Positions 54,898-64,000 are shown, counted from the first letter of the stretch. The stretch: 64,000 nt of DNA from Aurelia coerulea (GCA_039566865.1 CM076943.1:34976663-35040662); one strand, 5' to 3'. Program-made: numbers and translations. Notes: generated from the sequence alone by a model not told the origin.

Positions 54898-56191
54898 ATT
54901 ATTCTGTGTAAGAGAAGTTTTGGGTTGACATAGAATCTTAGAACAAATGTCCTAGTTTGGGAATATAATAGGATCTTCATCCTTTATGTGCCAGTTTTCA
55001 GGGGTACTCTTTTCAAAAAGTTACAGAATTATGGGTAACATGTTAAGACATTTTACAGAATTGTGGGGTCTCTTTTTCTGAAATTTTGCTGGAGTTATGG
55101 GACTCGTTCTGAACTTCTGGAGAATATTTGCAAAAGTATGTAAGTTGTGTTATCTTGCTTTCTTCTTGATGAATATGAGATTAATATGTATCATATGGTC
55201 TATATCTTGTCTCCTGTTCTGAAACCCCTAATGTTATGTAACCCAATCCTGTGATGGTACTCTAAAATCATTATTGAACATTCAAATTGATGAGACCACC
55301 ACAACAGCCAAATATAACTCTTACAACACATGAAATACTTTTTGAAAAGTTGTCGTGTGGAACAGAGCTGGAAAACTACATTGAGTGACGGTATTAGGGT
55401 ATGCTAAGTATTTATTTTTAGCAATTGCGCTTTTTGGTAGAACCCTTTCTATGTTGAAAAAATGAGTTTGCTTATCATTTATGACTCTTCAATCCATCAA
55501 AAAACTTTAGTTGGCTTTCTGGTTGGCTAATTTAAAAAATAGTGCACTGTATTTTATTCTCATTTCTTCACATTTAGATTTTGTATGATGATTTGCTGTG
55601 ACCAGTGTCATATGAAAATATTTAATGAATGGTACCATCACTCAATGCAATTTTATGAATGTATTGTATCATATTTCAGTCAAAATTACTCAAAAAAACT
55701 CTTAGAATCTTGGATTGCTATAATAAGTCGTTTAACTAAAAATAGACCCATTCAGGGCGATTTCTCCCCGATTTGTGTACCTCCGAGAAAAGTGCTTTTA
55801 TCCACACAAAAATCGTGGGAAGTTTGGATTAATATGGTAGAATCTGTTCTTAGAAGGTTAATGTAAATTATAAAACAGGTTAACCCGAAATTAAACGAGC
55901 AAAAATAGCAACATTAGATTCTAACTTATTAGACCCATAGAGCGAGAGAAAGAAGATTTAATGAAAACTTACAAGTTCACGGAAGGTAAGCGACTTGAAA
56001 ATTTCATAACTCTGGAAATATCCACTTCACCAAAACAAAAACAAAGAGTATCATAAAGGATGGCGTCAGCAAGAATATTTTCGCGGGGTTTCTTGAATAT
56101 CTTGATCCAGGCCCCTTTTATTGCGCGTCGAAAGGAGAAGGTACGATTCCGACGGAAAGCGGCCTTAGACCCATTCAGGGCGACAGTACTC
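54898..56191. other. Pogo-like element, region upstream of the transposase
   Basis: No gene. Just upstream of the start codon the minus strand reads CTCTTACACAG, a good splice acceptor, so a 5' leader exon may exist in this stretch. A short open frame at 55585-55866 (plus) has no recognisable domain. Confidence 0.4.
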
Positions 56192-56230
56192 TAGTAGTGA
56201 GACACATCTAGCGTGTCCAAATCGCCCATG

Positions 56231-56965
56231 ATTGGACTGGCTTTCATAGCTGAGTCCCTATGCGACATTTTCAACCTCTCTGTTGTTACCGGAGTTTTTC
56301 CAGACAGTAGGATAAATGCGCGAGTTGCCCCAGTCTTCTAGAGCGAGCAACAAGGTGACGGTTCAAATTACAGGCCTATATTTGTCTTGCCATTTCTAGC
56401 CAGACTGTTCGAGAAGTTGGTGTATAATCAAGTCTATTATTTTCTGACCAAAAACAAGCTTCTGTTCTCAAATCAATCTGCTTTCCGATTGTTACATTCT
56501 GTTGTTACCTGTCTGCTTGTGAGTACAAGCGACTGGTACGTAAATATGGATAACGAAAAATACACAGCAAATGTATTCATCGACCTAAAGAAAGCATTTG
56601 ATACCGTAGATCATGACATTCTCCTTAAAAAGCTAATTAGGTATGGTATCATTCATGATAGAGATCTCCATATTTCCAGGCTAAACCTTGAATTTACAAA
56701 GAAAGGATTTCTTTACTCTGGCATTAAGGCTTGGAATGATATTCCAGTTAATATGAGAGAACTGTCATCGCTACGCCTGTTTAAAACACATCTGAGAAGA
56801 CATTTGATGAGCCTTGATAATTAATTCAAGCCCCCTCAAGAACGACTCCCTGGAAGATCAGGTCTAATTATCTATTATGTTTATATTTTTAGTTTGAGAC
56901 CTGTAAGTTTATATTTGTTATTTATTACTGAAGGGATATCGTGATAAGTGAATTATATATATATA
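56231..56965 (+). pseudogene. L2-type LINE remnant with in-frame internal deletion
   Basis: Starts just after the foldback element (its first residues, LKIG, are encoded at 48285-48300 on the other side of the insertion) with LAFIAESLCDIFNLSVVTGV. One stop follows near 56340. An open frame of 145 codons (56387-56824) joins the RT motifs FLARLFEKLVYNQV, NQSAFR and FIDLKKAFDTVDHDILLKKL directly to the C-terminal motif SGIKAWNDIPVNMRELSSL. The catalytic box and the whole thumb are deleted, without a frame break. A 3' untranslated region follows to about 56965. A deletion derivative that depends on other LINEs is likely. Confidence 0.75.
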
Positions 56966-57302
56966 TGTTAATATCATCCACAAATGCCTGAAGTGGTAAC
57001 GGATTAACAATTTTTGCAATTCAAGCAAATCTTTGGAGGGTATTTTGGAGCCTCTCTTTGTCCAGTGTCCTGGGTCTTTCCAGCTTGGGTTATGTCAAAT
57101 TTAAAACGGGTGAAGTTAAAAAACAACCTTGGGATAAACATCAACTTTCTCTTCGTTTCGAGATTGTCATGCATGCTTTAATTCAGCAAACAATGATAAG
57201 TGTTCTTATGAAGTTAGACAAATTCTAATTTGTAATACCTTGGAGACTTTTAATTATGTTAATGTGCAAATATTTTCCAATGAATACTTGGCTGATTCGA
57301 AT
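56966..57302. other. Non-coding stretch before a Penelope end
   Basis: No gene. Because a hammerhead-like motif follows, part of it may be the 3' untranslated region of a decayed Penelope element. Confidence 0.4.
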
Positions 57303-57362
57303 TGTAAAAAGCTGAGGAAGATTTTTATAATCGAAACGTATGGATTTTTAGCAGTTGTATTT
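57303..57362 (+). ncRNA. Hammerhead-like motif of a Penelope relic
   Basis: CTGAGGA, A, GATT-TTTAT-AATC, GAAACG fit the core and stem II of the motifs at 8905 and 9881; the block TTTTTAGCAGTTG follows where stem III would close. Stem I pairing is poor. Like the others it is followed by AAT-rich sequence (57370-57450). Probably inactive. Confidence 0.5.
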
Positions 57363-57453
57363 TTAGTAACAATAACCATAATAGTAATAACAAAACCGGC
57401 AGTCAACATCAACGCCGAGTAAACATTGAACAATAATGTTAATAATAAACAAG

Positions 57454-57619
57454 CAGGGCCGTAGGAAGCAGCTTCGGATTGGGGGGGGGGGGGCAATTGT
57501 TCTTAAAACAATAGAGAACAATACATCTTGTTAATGCTTGTGACGTAACACCATTGTTTTCAAAATTATTGGGGGGAGGGGGCTTGAGCCTCCGCTGCCC
57601 CCCGCTTCCTACGGGCCTG
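57454..57619. mobile_element. hAT-type MITE with 8-bp target duplication
   Basis: TAAACAAG is repeated exactly on both sides (57446-57453 and 57620-57627). The inverted ends read CAGGGCCGTAGGAAGC at the left and GCTTCCTACGGGCCTG at the right. A run of 14-15 G lies near 57481-57494 and more G/C runs lie near 57569-57604. 166 bases, non-coding. Confidence 0.9.
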
Positions 57620-57779
57620 TAAACAAGACTCAGGAAAAAAGACTTTACTATCTGACAGCAGCGTGGACAGCAGGTGAAGGTGAAGGTGAAGTTGCGGTTT
57701 TTAGCGCCAAGCGCTGGGATCGCAGAAGAAGAATAGGCATAATCAAATCTGCAACCCATAGTCATGACGCTGAAGTGAT

Positions 57780-57865
57780 GGGGCTCTACCTGGGATCGAA
57801 CCCGGTCCACCTGACTGTTCTGGCTGCAATGTCAGAGGATCACACCACTGCGCCACAACACCTTC
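57780..57865 (-). repeat. tRNA-derived SINE head
   Basis: On the minus strand TGGCGCAGTGGTGTGATC is an A-box region and GGGTTCGATCCC a B-box. The start GGTGTTG does not pair with the end AGAGCCC, so it is a relic or SINE head and not a functional tRNA. Confidence 0.6.
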
Positions 57866-57879
57866 GCAAAAGAGCAAAG

Positions 57880-58110
57880 AGCTGGAGAAGACTGAGAAAT
57901 ACCAAGATCTTGTAAGAGATCTGGAGAAGCTGTTAGGCATGAAGATAGTGTTCATTCCTACAGTATCAGGGGCATTTTGAACTACCCCAAAGACTCTACA
58001 GAAAAGAATGAGGAACATTAGCATTAAGACCAGAATAGGTGAATCATAGAAAACAATTACCCTGCGTTCTGCAAGGATTCTTAGAAAGGTTCTGGAAGTT
58101 TGAGGAGTCT
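57880..58110 (+). pseudogene. LINE C2 C-terminal relic (copy d)
   Basis: Conceptual translation gives EKYQDLVRDLEKLLGMKI, VFIPTVSGAF, a stop, and later SARILRKVLEV before a stop. These match EKVKEYQDLRREIGRL, VVPVVVGALG and VRILRKVLA of copy c at 15-16.5 kb. It carries at least two stops. This copy has no AAT array at its ends, unlike the others. Confidence 0.7.
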
Positions 58111-58158
58111 TGTTGACATCAAACCACAAGAATTTCGGTAGTATTACGACCATTTGAT

Positions 58159-61100
58159 TTTGATTTTGATTTTGATGATGAATATTCTCAGCTAAACTTA
58201 CATGATAGTCTAATATAAAAAGATGATATAATATCTACGAAAGAACGCTTACAAGTATCTGTACATGAAAAACATCTATCTTACTAAAGGTGCTGAAAAG
58301 GACAAATGAAAATAACTCATAATGAGCTTTCGAGCCATTTGCCCTCAACAACATGGTTACTGAAATAAGAATATATAAATGCTGTAATACTAACTACACG
58401 AAAATTTTATTCATTTGTTATAATTGCTAATAACTAATTAGAAAGGCCAGTTGGGAAAACAGAGGAAATGGAAATAAAAAAGAAAGTCCAAGAAAGAGGG
58501 TTGGGGTTCAATAGATTGTTAAATAGTCTGTAATCAATAAGATTGTAGCAAAAAATTTTTATAATGCTTTCCGAAAATTTTCTTTGTGGGTAAATTTCTA
58601 AAGTTTTGGGGTAAATTATTCCAGATTTTTACGCCAAAATTTGAAATAAAGTTTCGTTTATAGTTCGTTCTAGCTTTTGGGACATAGAACTTTTTAGAGG
58701 TGGCTTGTCGAGTTTGGATGTGGTGTTTTTCACTAGTTAATTGGAACAAATGGCTGAAAGAGTCAGTACTGTTTTTATTTGAAATATCATACATAAACTT
58801 TGCGCATTCTAGAGTGTATGTGTCATTTAGGTTCAAAGAGTTTAGACGTTTGAAAAGGGGTTTACTTGGTTCATTACGGGGTTTGAAGGACATTATTCTT
58901 ATTGCTTTCTTTATATTTTTGCTTAAAGGTTCTAACAAGTTTGAGTAGGCTCCCCCCCAGTTAATGATTCCATAGTTGATATGTGGACATATGAAGGCAT
59001 TGTATATGCTGAGTAGGATGCTTTTTGGAGCAAAATGTCTCATCTTTGCTATAATACCAATGCTTTTTGCAATTTTTGTGTTGACATGCTGTATGTGCTG
59101 CTTCCATGCAAGATTGCTATCTATTAAAACGCCTAAATATTTAACACAGTCAGATTTCTTTAAGATATCGCCATTTATGCTTAAATGAATATTTTTGGGT
59201 AATTTTTTCTGTCTTGGTTTAATTATCATATAGTTTGATTTATTGGTATTTAGGGTTAGTTTATTTGCTACTAACCAATCCGATATTTTTTTTAATTCTG
59301 AGTTGACAGTTTCTTCCAAAACATTAATGTTTTTATGGGAATAGAAAAGACTGGTATCGTCTGCAAAGAGATGAAAATTCATTATTTTAGAGGCATGTGG
59401 AATATCATTTATGTACAATAGGAACAAAAGTGGTCCAAGGACACTCCCTTGTGGTACACCGTGATCGATGCTTTTCCCTTCAGAGAGTTGACCTCCAACG
59501 AAAACTCGTTGAGTTCTACCATTGAGATAGGAGCGGAACCATTCCAGGGCAACTCCCCTTATACCATAATGTTCAAGTTTGCTTAGCAGTATATTGTGAT
59601 TAACTGTATCAAAGGCTTTTGCAAAATCAAGAAAGATGCAGCAGGAAAATTCTTTATTTTCGATCGCTTCGATAAGTTTAATGCAAACATCAAGTATAGC
59701 GAGTGAAGTAGATTTCTGTTTCTGGAAACCAAATTGGTGAGGATATAAGACCTTTTGATGATGAAGAAAGTTAATTAAGCGAGCATACATCAATTTTTCA
59801 AAAATTTTATTGAAGAGTGGGAGTAAAGAAATTGGACGATAATTTGATACTTCATATTTGGAGTTTGCTTTGAAGATTGGTATTACTTTAGCATATTTTA
59901 ACATTTTAGGGTAGTATCCTGAGCTGAATGAAAGATTTATCAAGTTACTTAAGGGTTTAGCTACATGATTTTTTATTAACTTTATAAGTCTAGTGGGAAT
60001 GTTGTAAGAATCAGCAGCCTTTGACTCATCTAGGTTTCCCAATTGATCAAATACCTCTACTTCAGTTACGGGGGTTATCATGAAACTATCTGCAATTGGA
60101 TCTTTCAAATAGTCACTAAATACTGTGTTAGGGTTTGAGAGCTTATCCACGAGATTTGAAGCTATGCTGGTGAAGTATAAATTGAATTTATCAGCAACTT
60201 GTTTTTGGTCTTTAACAACGATCCCATTTTTCTTTAGTAAAATCTCATTTGTATCAGTTTTCTTGGTTTTGTTGATTAGCTCATTTATGCCTTTCCAGAT
60301 TTTTTTAGAGTTATTTTTGAAGGTTTCAAAATATGACTTATAGTGATTTCGCTTACTCTTTCGAATTAAATGGTTAAGGGTATCTCTATAATACTTGTAC
60401 CGCTGATACCAGAACGAAGCTTTCGACTTTAGAAACTTTTTGTATAATTTATTTTTTACTGAGATTGATTTCAAGATTCCATTTGTGATCCACGGTTTTC
60501 TGCGTTGCTTCTGCTGCTTTCTTGTAAGGGGCTTTAATGGGGCATGCTTATCAATGACATTTAAGATTGAGTTTTGAAAGTATTGATATTTTGTTTCGAG
60601 ATCTTTTATGTTAACGGGATCAAGATTCTTGGCATATATGTCACTGGCAAAGCTACATTCGTCAAACTTACGAAAGTCTCTTTTTATGAATTTCGATTTA
60701 GGGTCCTTGTTAATTTTCCTATCAATTAAAACAAAGTTAGGCATATGATCTGATATTTTAGCAGTAAGGTTACCACTGACGGCGTGAAAATCAAGGGAGT
60801 TTACGAATATATTATCCACTAAAGATGGCCTGTGCTTATCTGTGTATCTGGTAGGCTGCAGGATAAGGGGTTGGTAGAAGTTTGAGAACATGAGGTTTAT
60901 GAAATTTTCAGCAATTTTGATTTTGTCCGTTCTTAGTAAGTCAAGGTTGAAGTCTCCGGAGATTATCACATCCTTATTTTCTTTTGAAAGCTTTTTGAGA
61001 ACAGACTCTAAATAAACGAGAAACTCAGTTGAATTTCTGCGAGGATGATTGTAAATTACCCCTAAGACAGTTTTCTCGATTTCGATCCAAAAGGTTTCAT

Positions 61101-62287
61101 ATTCGCAATCATTGTTAACAAAGGCTTTGTTGAGGTCTTCTCTCACGTCGAATTTGATATTTTCACTTACGAAAAAGCCACAGCCGCCGCTTTTGCAGTT
61201 GCCCGTTTGTCCCTTGTAAGAATGATAGCCTGGCAAGGATAAGCTTTCGAAATTGTCTTTATTTGAATGAGTGTGCCATGTTTCAGACAAGGCAATTACG
61301 TCAAAACTGAAATCAACATTTTGGAGAAGGATCTCTAGATTTTCAATGTTTCCAAGGAGCGACTGGATATTTGAATGGAACATACTTAAAATAGGTCGAT
61401 TTTGCGTACTAATATTTGCTATTAGTTTATGAAATGAATGAGTAGAATAATAATCGAAATTAGTGTGAAATTTGGCATGATTGTCAATATCATTGTCGAA
61501 GTTGTAGTCGTGTTCATTTAAATTTAATTTACAAAGATCAAGTTTGCCAAGGAGATGATAATCAGATGATTCCGTGATAGTAACCTGACACATACACGAA
61601 AAGTCTGAGTTGAAAGCTAATTCTTGCAACTGGTTGTCATCGAGATTAGAGAACGGAAACTTGTCGTGCCAGCAATGTGAGCAACACCATTCATTGAAAA
61701 TTTTGACAGTATTTGCAAACTGCCAAAATTGAAGTCGGGAACATCTTCTGTGTATTAAGGAATTACAATCACCACAAGGTATTGACTTTTTGATGTCACG
61801 CACCCTTCTGTCACAAACACTACATATCCGTTTCATACCATTTGTAGGCGCCGTGAGTTTATCGTGTTGATCAGCGTTTTCTTTTGTTTGAGTGACTAAG
61901 GCATTTTTGAATTGGTTTTCACTGAGCGATTGAAATGGCAGGGCTTCCTTAAGGCAATATTGGCAAAGCCAAGTACTTTCAGTATTTTCGACGAAAAATT
62001 GAAAACTTATCTTATTCAGGGCAGAACAAATTAGGTGAAACCATGCATTGCAAAAATCACAGCATATCGCGTTCTTATCTTCATCAATCATTTTTGTGCA
62101 CTTAAGACAGTACAGGTCGTCTGTATGTTCACTCATAATGGAAGGAAAGAGTTATTGTTGTATACTCCTAAGTTTGAAATCGTAAGGATGAATTAAGTGT
62201 AAAGAATCAACGCTTACCAAAAGTTACCAACGGGTAAAGAATTAAAATGGTTTCCGATAGTTCCTTGGGACATAGTGCAAGTGTTAT
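58159..62287 (-). mobile_element. LINE F, apparently full-length retrotransposon
   Basis: The 8-base word CATTTGAT lies outside both ends (58151-58158 and 62288-62295). Part of that match overlaps the tail repeat, so the duplication is likely but not certain. The 3' end is a short tandem of AAAATC units (minus strand) at about 58160-58185, as in CR1/L2-type LINEs. A 5' untranslated region of about 150 bases precedes the single ORF. Total about 4.1 kb. Confidence 0.8.
58534..62136 (-). CDS. LINE F protein: two PHD-type fingers, AP endonuclease, reverse transcriptase (intact)
   Basis: 1200 codons with no stop or frameshift. Finger 1 has C10, C13, C26, C29, H34, C37, C58 and C61; a second finger lies at about 105-157 (CSVC, CGDC, HRRC, CSHC). 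The apurinic-type endonuclease (about 250-465) has FHSNIQSL, SETWH, GDFNLDLL and the terminal SDHMPN, so all main catalytic motifs are present. The reverse transcriptase has NYRPISLLP (near 764), FLDFAKAFDTVNH, GVPQGSVLGPLLFLLYIND and the catalytic FADDTSLFY (near 924). The C-terminal domain ends FGVKIWNNLPQNFRNLP. Family: CR1/L2 side of the jockey superfamily. Start chosen at the first ATG, directly before finger 1. This is the only autonomous-looking LINE in the window. Confidence 0.93.
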   Translation of the reverse strand: MSEHTDDLYCLKCTKMIDEDKNAICCDFCNAWFHLICSALNKISFQFFVENTESTWLCQYCLKEALPFQSLSENQFKNALVTQTKENADQHDKLTAPTNGMKRICSVCDRRVRDIKKSIPCGDCNSLIHRRCSRLQFWQFANTVKIFNEWCCSHCWHDKFPFSNLDDNQLQELAFNSDFSCMCQVTITESSDYHLLGKLDLCKLNLNEHDYNFDNDIDNHAKFHTNFDYYSTHSFHKLIANISTQNRPILSMFHSNIQSLLGNIENLEILLQNVDFSFDVIALSETWHTHSNKDNFESLSLPGYHSYKGQTGNCKSGGCGFFVSENIKFDVREDLNKAFVNNDCEYETFWIEIEKTVLGVIYNHPRRNSTEFLVYLESVLKKLSKENKDVIISGDFNLDLLRTDKIKIAENFINLMFSNFYQPLILQPTRYTDKHRPSLVDNIFVNSLDFHAVSGNLTAKISDHMPNFVLIDRKINKDPKSKFIKRDFRKFDECSFASDIYAKNLDPVNIKDLETKYQYFQNSILNVIDKHAPLKPLTRKQQKQRRKPWITNGILKSISVKNKLYKKFLKSKASFWYQRYKYYRDTLNHLIRKSKRNHYKSYFETFKNNSKKIWKGINELINKTKKTDTNEILLKKNGIVVKDQKQVADKFNLYFTSIASNLVDKLSNPNTVFSDYLKDPIADSFMITPVTEVEVFDQLGNLDESKAADSYNIPTRLIKLIKNHVAKPLSNLINLSFSSGYYPKMLKYAKVIPIFKANSKYEVSNYRPISLLPLFNKIFEKLMYARLINFLHHQKVLYPHQFGFQKQKSTSLAILDVCIKLIEAIENKEFSCCIFLDFAKAFDTVNHNILLSKLEHYGIRGVALEWFRSYLNGRTQRVFVGGQLSEGKSIDHGVPQGSVLGPLLFLLYINDIPHASKIMNFHLFADDTSLFYSHKNINVLEETVNSELKKISDWLVANKLTLNTNKSNYMIIKPRQKKLPKNIHLSINGDILKKSDCVKYLGVLIDSNLAWKQHIQHVNTKIAKSIGIIAKMRHFAPKSILLSIYNAFICPHINYGIINWGGAYSNLLEPLSKNIKKAIRIMSFKPRNEPSKPLFKRLNSLNLNDTYTLECAKFMYDISNKNSTDSFSHLFQLTSEKHHIQTRQATSKKFYVPKARTNYKRNFISNFGVKIWNNLPQNFRNLPTKKIFGKHYKNFLLQSY

Positions 62288-62329
62288 CATTTGATCTTTT
62301 TTGGAATGTCTTCGATGTTTGAAATCTTG

Positions 62330-62765
62330 GCAGTCGACCATTTGTTCAAATCAACAGCCTTTCAAACAACGCTCTGATACAACTTTTATTGTATGGTGAT
62401 AAAGACCTTTCTAGTGACGTTAATAACATGTACTCGAACTGACTCTAAATTTCATTCACCAAACTGGTCGATTTAACGAAGGAATTCTAAGCGTTTGTTT
62501 ACATTTCAAAGTCACCAAGTCCCCTCGCTTCTCTTTCTTTTGCTGTAAGTTTGTTTCACATTGGATGTTAGGCTCATTGGGCTCGAATCCATTCCAATTC
62601 GAAATCGAATCTCCAGTTCACCCATTCTTGTGAATAAGACATGATTGCCCAAAGTTAGCTCGACATGCAAAGTGAAACGAACCATAGTAATTATCAGTAG
62701 AATGTTTCATGTGTATTTTTCGTAGCTGTACATTTGATTTTAGTTTAGTTACACGTTCTCTATCA
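62330..62765 (+). pseudogene. LINE B-type 3' end (copy B4)
   Basis: The coding end gives VQINSLSNNALIQLLLYGDK and DLSSDVNN, as in LINE B2 (35346-35490, other strand), but breaks off in the last 30 codons. The 3' untranslated region (about 62490-62765) matches that of B2 at 35040-35340. Only the extreme 3' part is present. Confidence 0.75.
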
Positions 62766-63676
62766 ATCTCGTCCCCAGAGTGAGTTCATTGCTCTACCTC
62801 TACTCTGGAATACAAGAGGCCGTTCGACAATTTGATTGGCTATTCAAAAACGACAGCAAAGTCAGATCATAACTGGCTCCCATTCAAAAATGGCCTCTAT
62901 TGAATGGCTAATTTCACAAAATCAATGGGGTTTATGGGGCAAGTGAGGAGTTTAAGAGGGGTAATGGACCACGGCGCATCCGAATTTTTGGGTTTCAGGA
63001 AATTTTGGGGGGTAATTATGACGTCATAACAGGTGGTTGAAAAAAAATGTTGCGATTTTCCGACTCGAGGTTACGTTTGGAGTAAATGTTCCATGGTTAC
63101 AAGCCCGATTTCAAAACGGAAAAAAGTTTTCAAGAGACCATTGGTCTGCGAGTCGAAAAATGCAATTTGGGGCTCAATGTTGCACCCAGGAGCGGAGCGC
63201 GCGCCCCCCAAAAATAGGGAACATTTTGGCCTACCCCATTTTACGCCGTAACTCCGTTTTGCAAGGGGTAAACGGCCGCGGCATGTCATAAATCGACGGA
63301 AAACCGTATTCTTTCACTAAGGAACTTTAAATCTCCAATCTATCTCTAAGATTCGCAGAATAACGAGCCATTCTATTTTCAAAGCTGTGGGGAAAATTCT
63401 CGAAAATTTTAACTTATGCCCTTTTTCCATCCAAATGGATCGTGCTCGTTTTCCTACAAAATGCACTTTCTAACCCCGGATTAATGATTAGATACCTTAA
63501 AAAGGGTTGAAATAAGGTCCTCAAAGTGTTTGTTTTTAGTTTCTCAATTTATGCACTTCAGAATTAGCGCTAGAGGGCTAGAGCAACGACCATTTTCGTC
63601 GATTATCGTTGCCTAGCAATTTGCAAATCCATAATGGGGCGAATCTTGCCTTATTTTGGCAAGATTCATGCCAAGT
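62766..63676. other. Non-coding stretch
   Basis: No gene recognised. Overlapping short frames near 63033-63291 have no domain. Confidence 0.45.
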
Positions 63677-63994
63677 GTACCAGGGTGTTCATTCGGCTTC
63701 ATGACCAGCGTATGACGTCAGAACACCCTGGGAACGAGGTTGGCTCTCTATGTTAATGACTGCGGAGTTGTCATGGTCTCCCGCTCTCATGGTATCGCCC
63801 TTGTTGTGTAGTAAAGTAGCCCGTACGTGGTATGTTAAGCAGTTTGTTTGTAAAGAATTTTATATTGAATATAAAAAAACCACAAGAAAACTCGTCTGTT
63901 GACTTTCTGTAACAAACAGCAGAGATATGTAGATTCTAAAAGAGTGGCAGCAAGGCTGCTAAAACGTGAAGCACACTTGTTCTAATGTGTCTAC
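63677..63994 (+). mobile_element. Possible LTR at the window edge
   Basis: Runs from TGTACCAGGGTG to GTGTCTACA, followed by TTGGG where a primer-binding site would start. Inside are a TATA-like TTGAATATAAAAA and a hairpin CCAGGGTGTTC / GAACACCCTGG near the left end. A Gypsy-type LTR is the most likely reading, but no coding part is in the window. Confidence 0.3.
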
Positions 63995-64000
63995 ATTGGG

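Larger units (their letters stand above)
50305..56191 (-). mobile_element. Pogo-like DNA transposon (5.9 kb)
   Basis: TA is duplicated at 50303-50304 and 56192-56193. The inverted ends start GAGTACTGTCGCCCTGAATG and match for about 28 bases. It carries one transposase gene on the minus strand (52835-54897). The remaining interior (50305-52834 and 54898-56191) is non-coding as far as I can see, except for a hAT-type MITE at 51473-51627. The empty site is proven by the left arm of the surrounding foldback element. At 5.9 kb it is longer than most pogo or Tigger elements. Confidence 0.9.
48304..56230. mobile_element. Foldback element with long inverted arms, split by a pogo-like element
   Basis: Terminal inverted repeats start CATGGGCGATTTGGACACGC, with the 7-bp direct repeat ATTGGAC outside (48297-48303 and 56231-56237). 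The arms are about 390 bases: 48304-48692 at the left, and 49954-50304 plus 56192-56230 at the right. The right arm is cut by the pogo-like element at 50305-56191. The left arm shows the uninterrupted sequence (GAATTAGTAGTGAG), which proves the empty site. The loop of about 1.26 kb (48693-49953) has no gene. Without the pogo element the length is about 2.0 kb. Superfamily unknown. Confidence 0.85.

Noticed and set aside
57781..57865. A tRNA gene on the minus strand
   Set aside because: The 5' GGTGTTG and the 3' AGAGCCC ends do not pair; it is better read as a SINE head or relic.
1..64000. Bacterial or phage origin, CRISPR arrays or operons
   Set aside because: No gene runs, ribosome-binding pattern or spaced repeats of that kind; the element types and microsatellites are those of an animal genome.

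Overview
The window is eukaryotic, almost certainly from a metazoan and most likely a marine invertebrate such as an anthozoan cnidarian. That taxon is an inference from the mix of transposons (PHD-bearing CR1/L2-type LINEs, restriction-endonuclease LINEs sitting in TAA repeats, Penelope elements with hammerhead ribozymes, pogo-like and hAT-type DNA elements); no host marker gene confirms it. Apart from one possible 126-base host exon at 43462-43587, every coding region I can support belongs to a transposable element. No rRNA gene, intact tRNA gene or CRISPR array was seen.

Layout. 0.3-8.6 kb: three palindromic TA-flanked MITEs. The third is split by a 5'-truncated LINE (A1), whose 3' tail is split in turn by a Penelope-like element with 0.64-kb inverted arms and a hammerhead motif in each arm. 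8.7-16.7 kb: a chain of (AAT)n microsatellites. Between neighbouring arrays sit two Penelope 3' ends and five fragments of LINEs with a restriction-like endonuclease domain (two families, C1 and C2). 17-26 kb: L2-type remnants, an RTE-type LINE inserted in one of them, a pair of almost identical 246-bp direct repeats, and a decayed LINE of uncertain clade. 26.3-29.1 kb: LINE B1, interrupted by another LINE's 3' end and a perfect 248-bp palindrome. 30.6-34.1 kb: LINE A2, nearly full length and broken by only two in-frame stops. 34.9-40.9 kb: LINE B2, interrupted by a 2.4-kb Mutator-like element with a 9-bp target duplication. 40.9-44 kb: tRNA-derived SINEs and another MITE. 44.2-48.3 kb: decayed LINEs A3 and B3. 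48.3-56.2 kb: a foldback element inserted in an L2 fragment. It carries an inserted pogo-like transposon with a DDD transposase, which itself carries a hAT-type MITE. 57-58.1 kb: Penelope, MITE, SINE and C2 relics. 58.2-62.3 kb: an uninterrupted 1200-codon LINE (F). The right edge looks like an LTR.

The elements do not form a pathway; the content is a history of insertions. In several places the empty site can be read in frame or matched to a second copy of the host element, which gives relative ages. In the 48-56 kb nest, for example, the order from oldest to youngest is L2, foldback element, pogo element, hAT MITE. LINE F, with its open 1200-codon ORF, looks like the youngest autonomous element.
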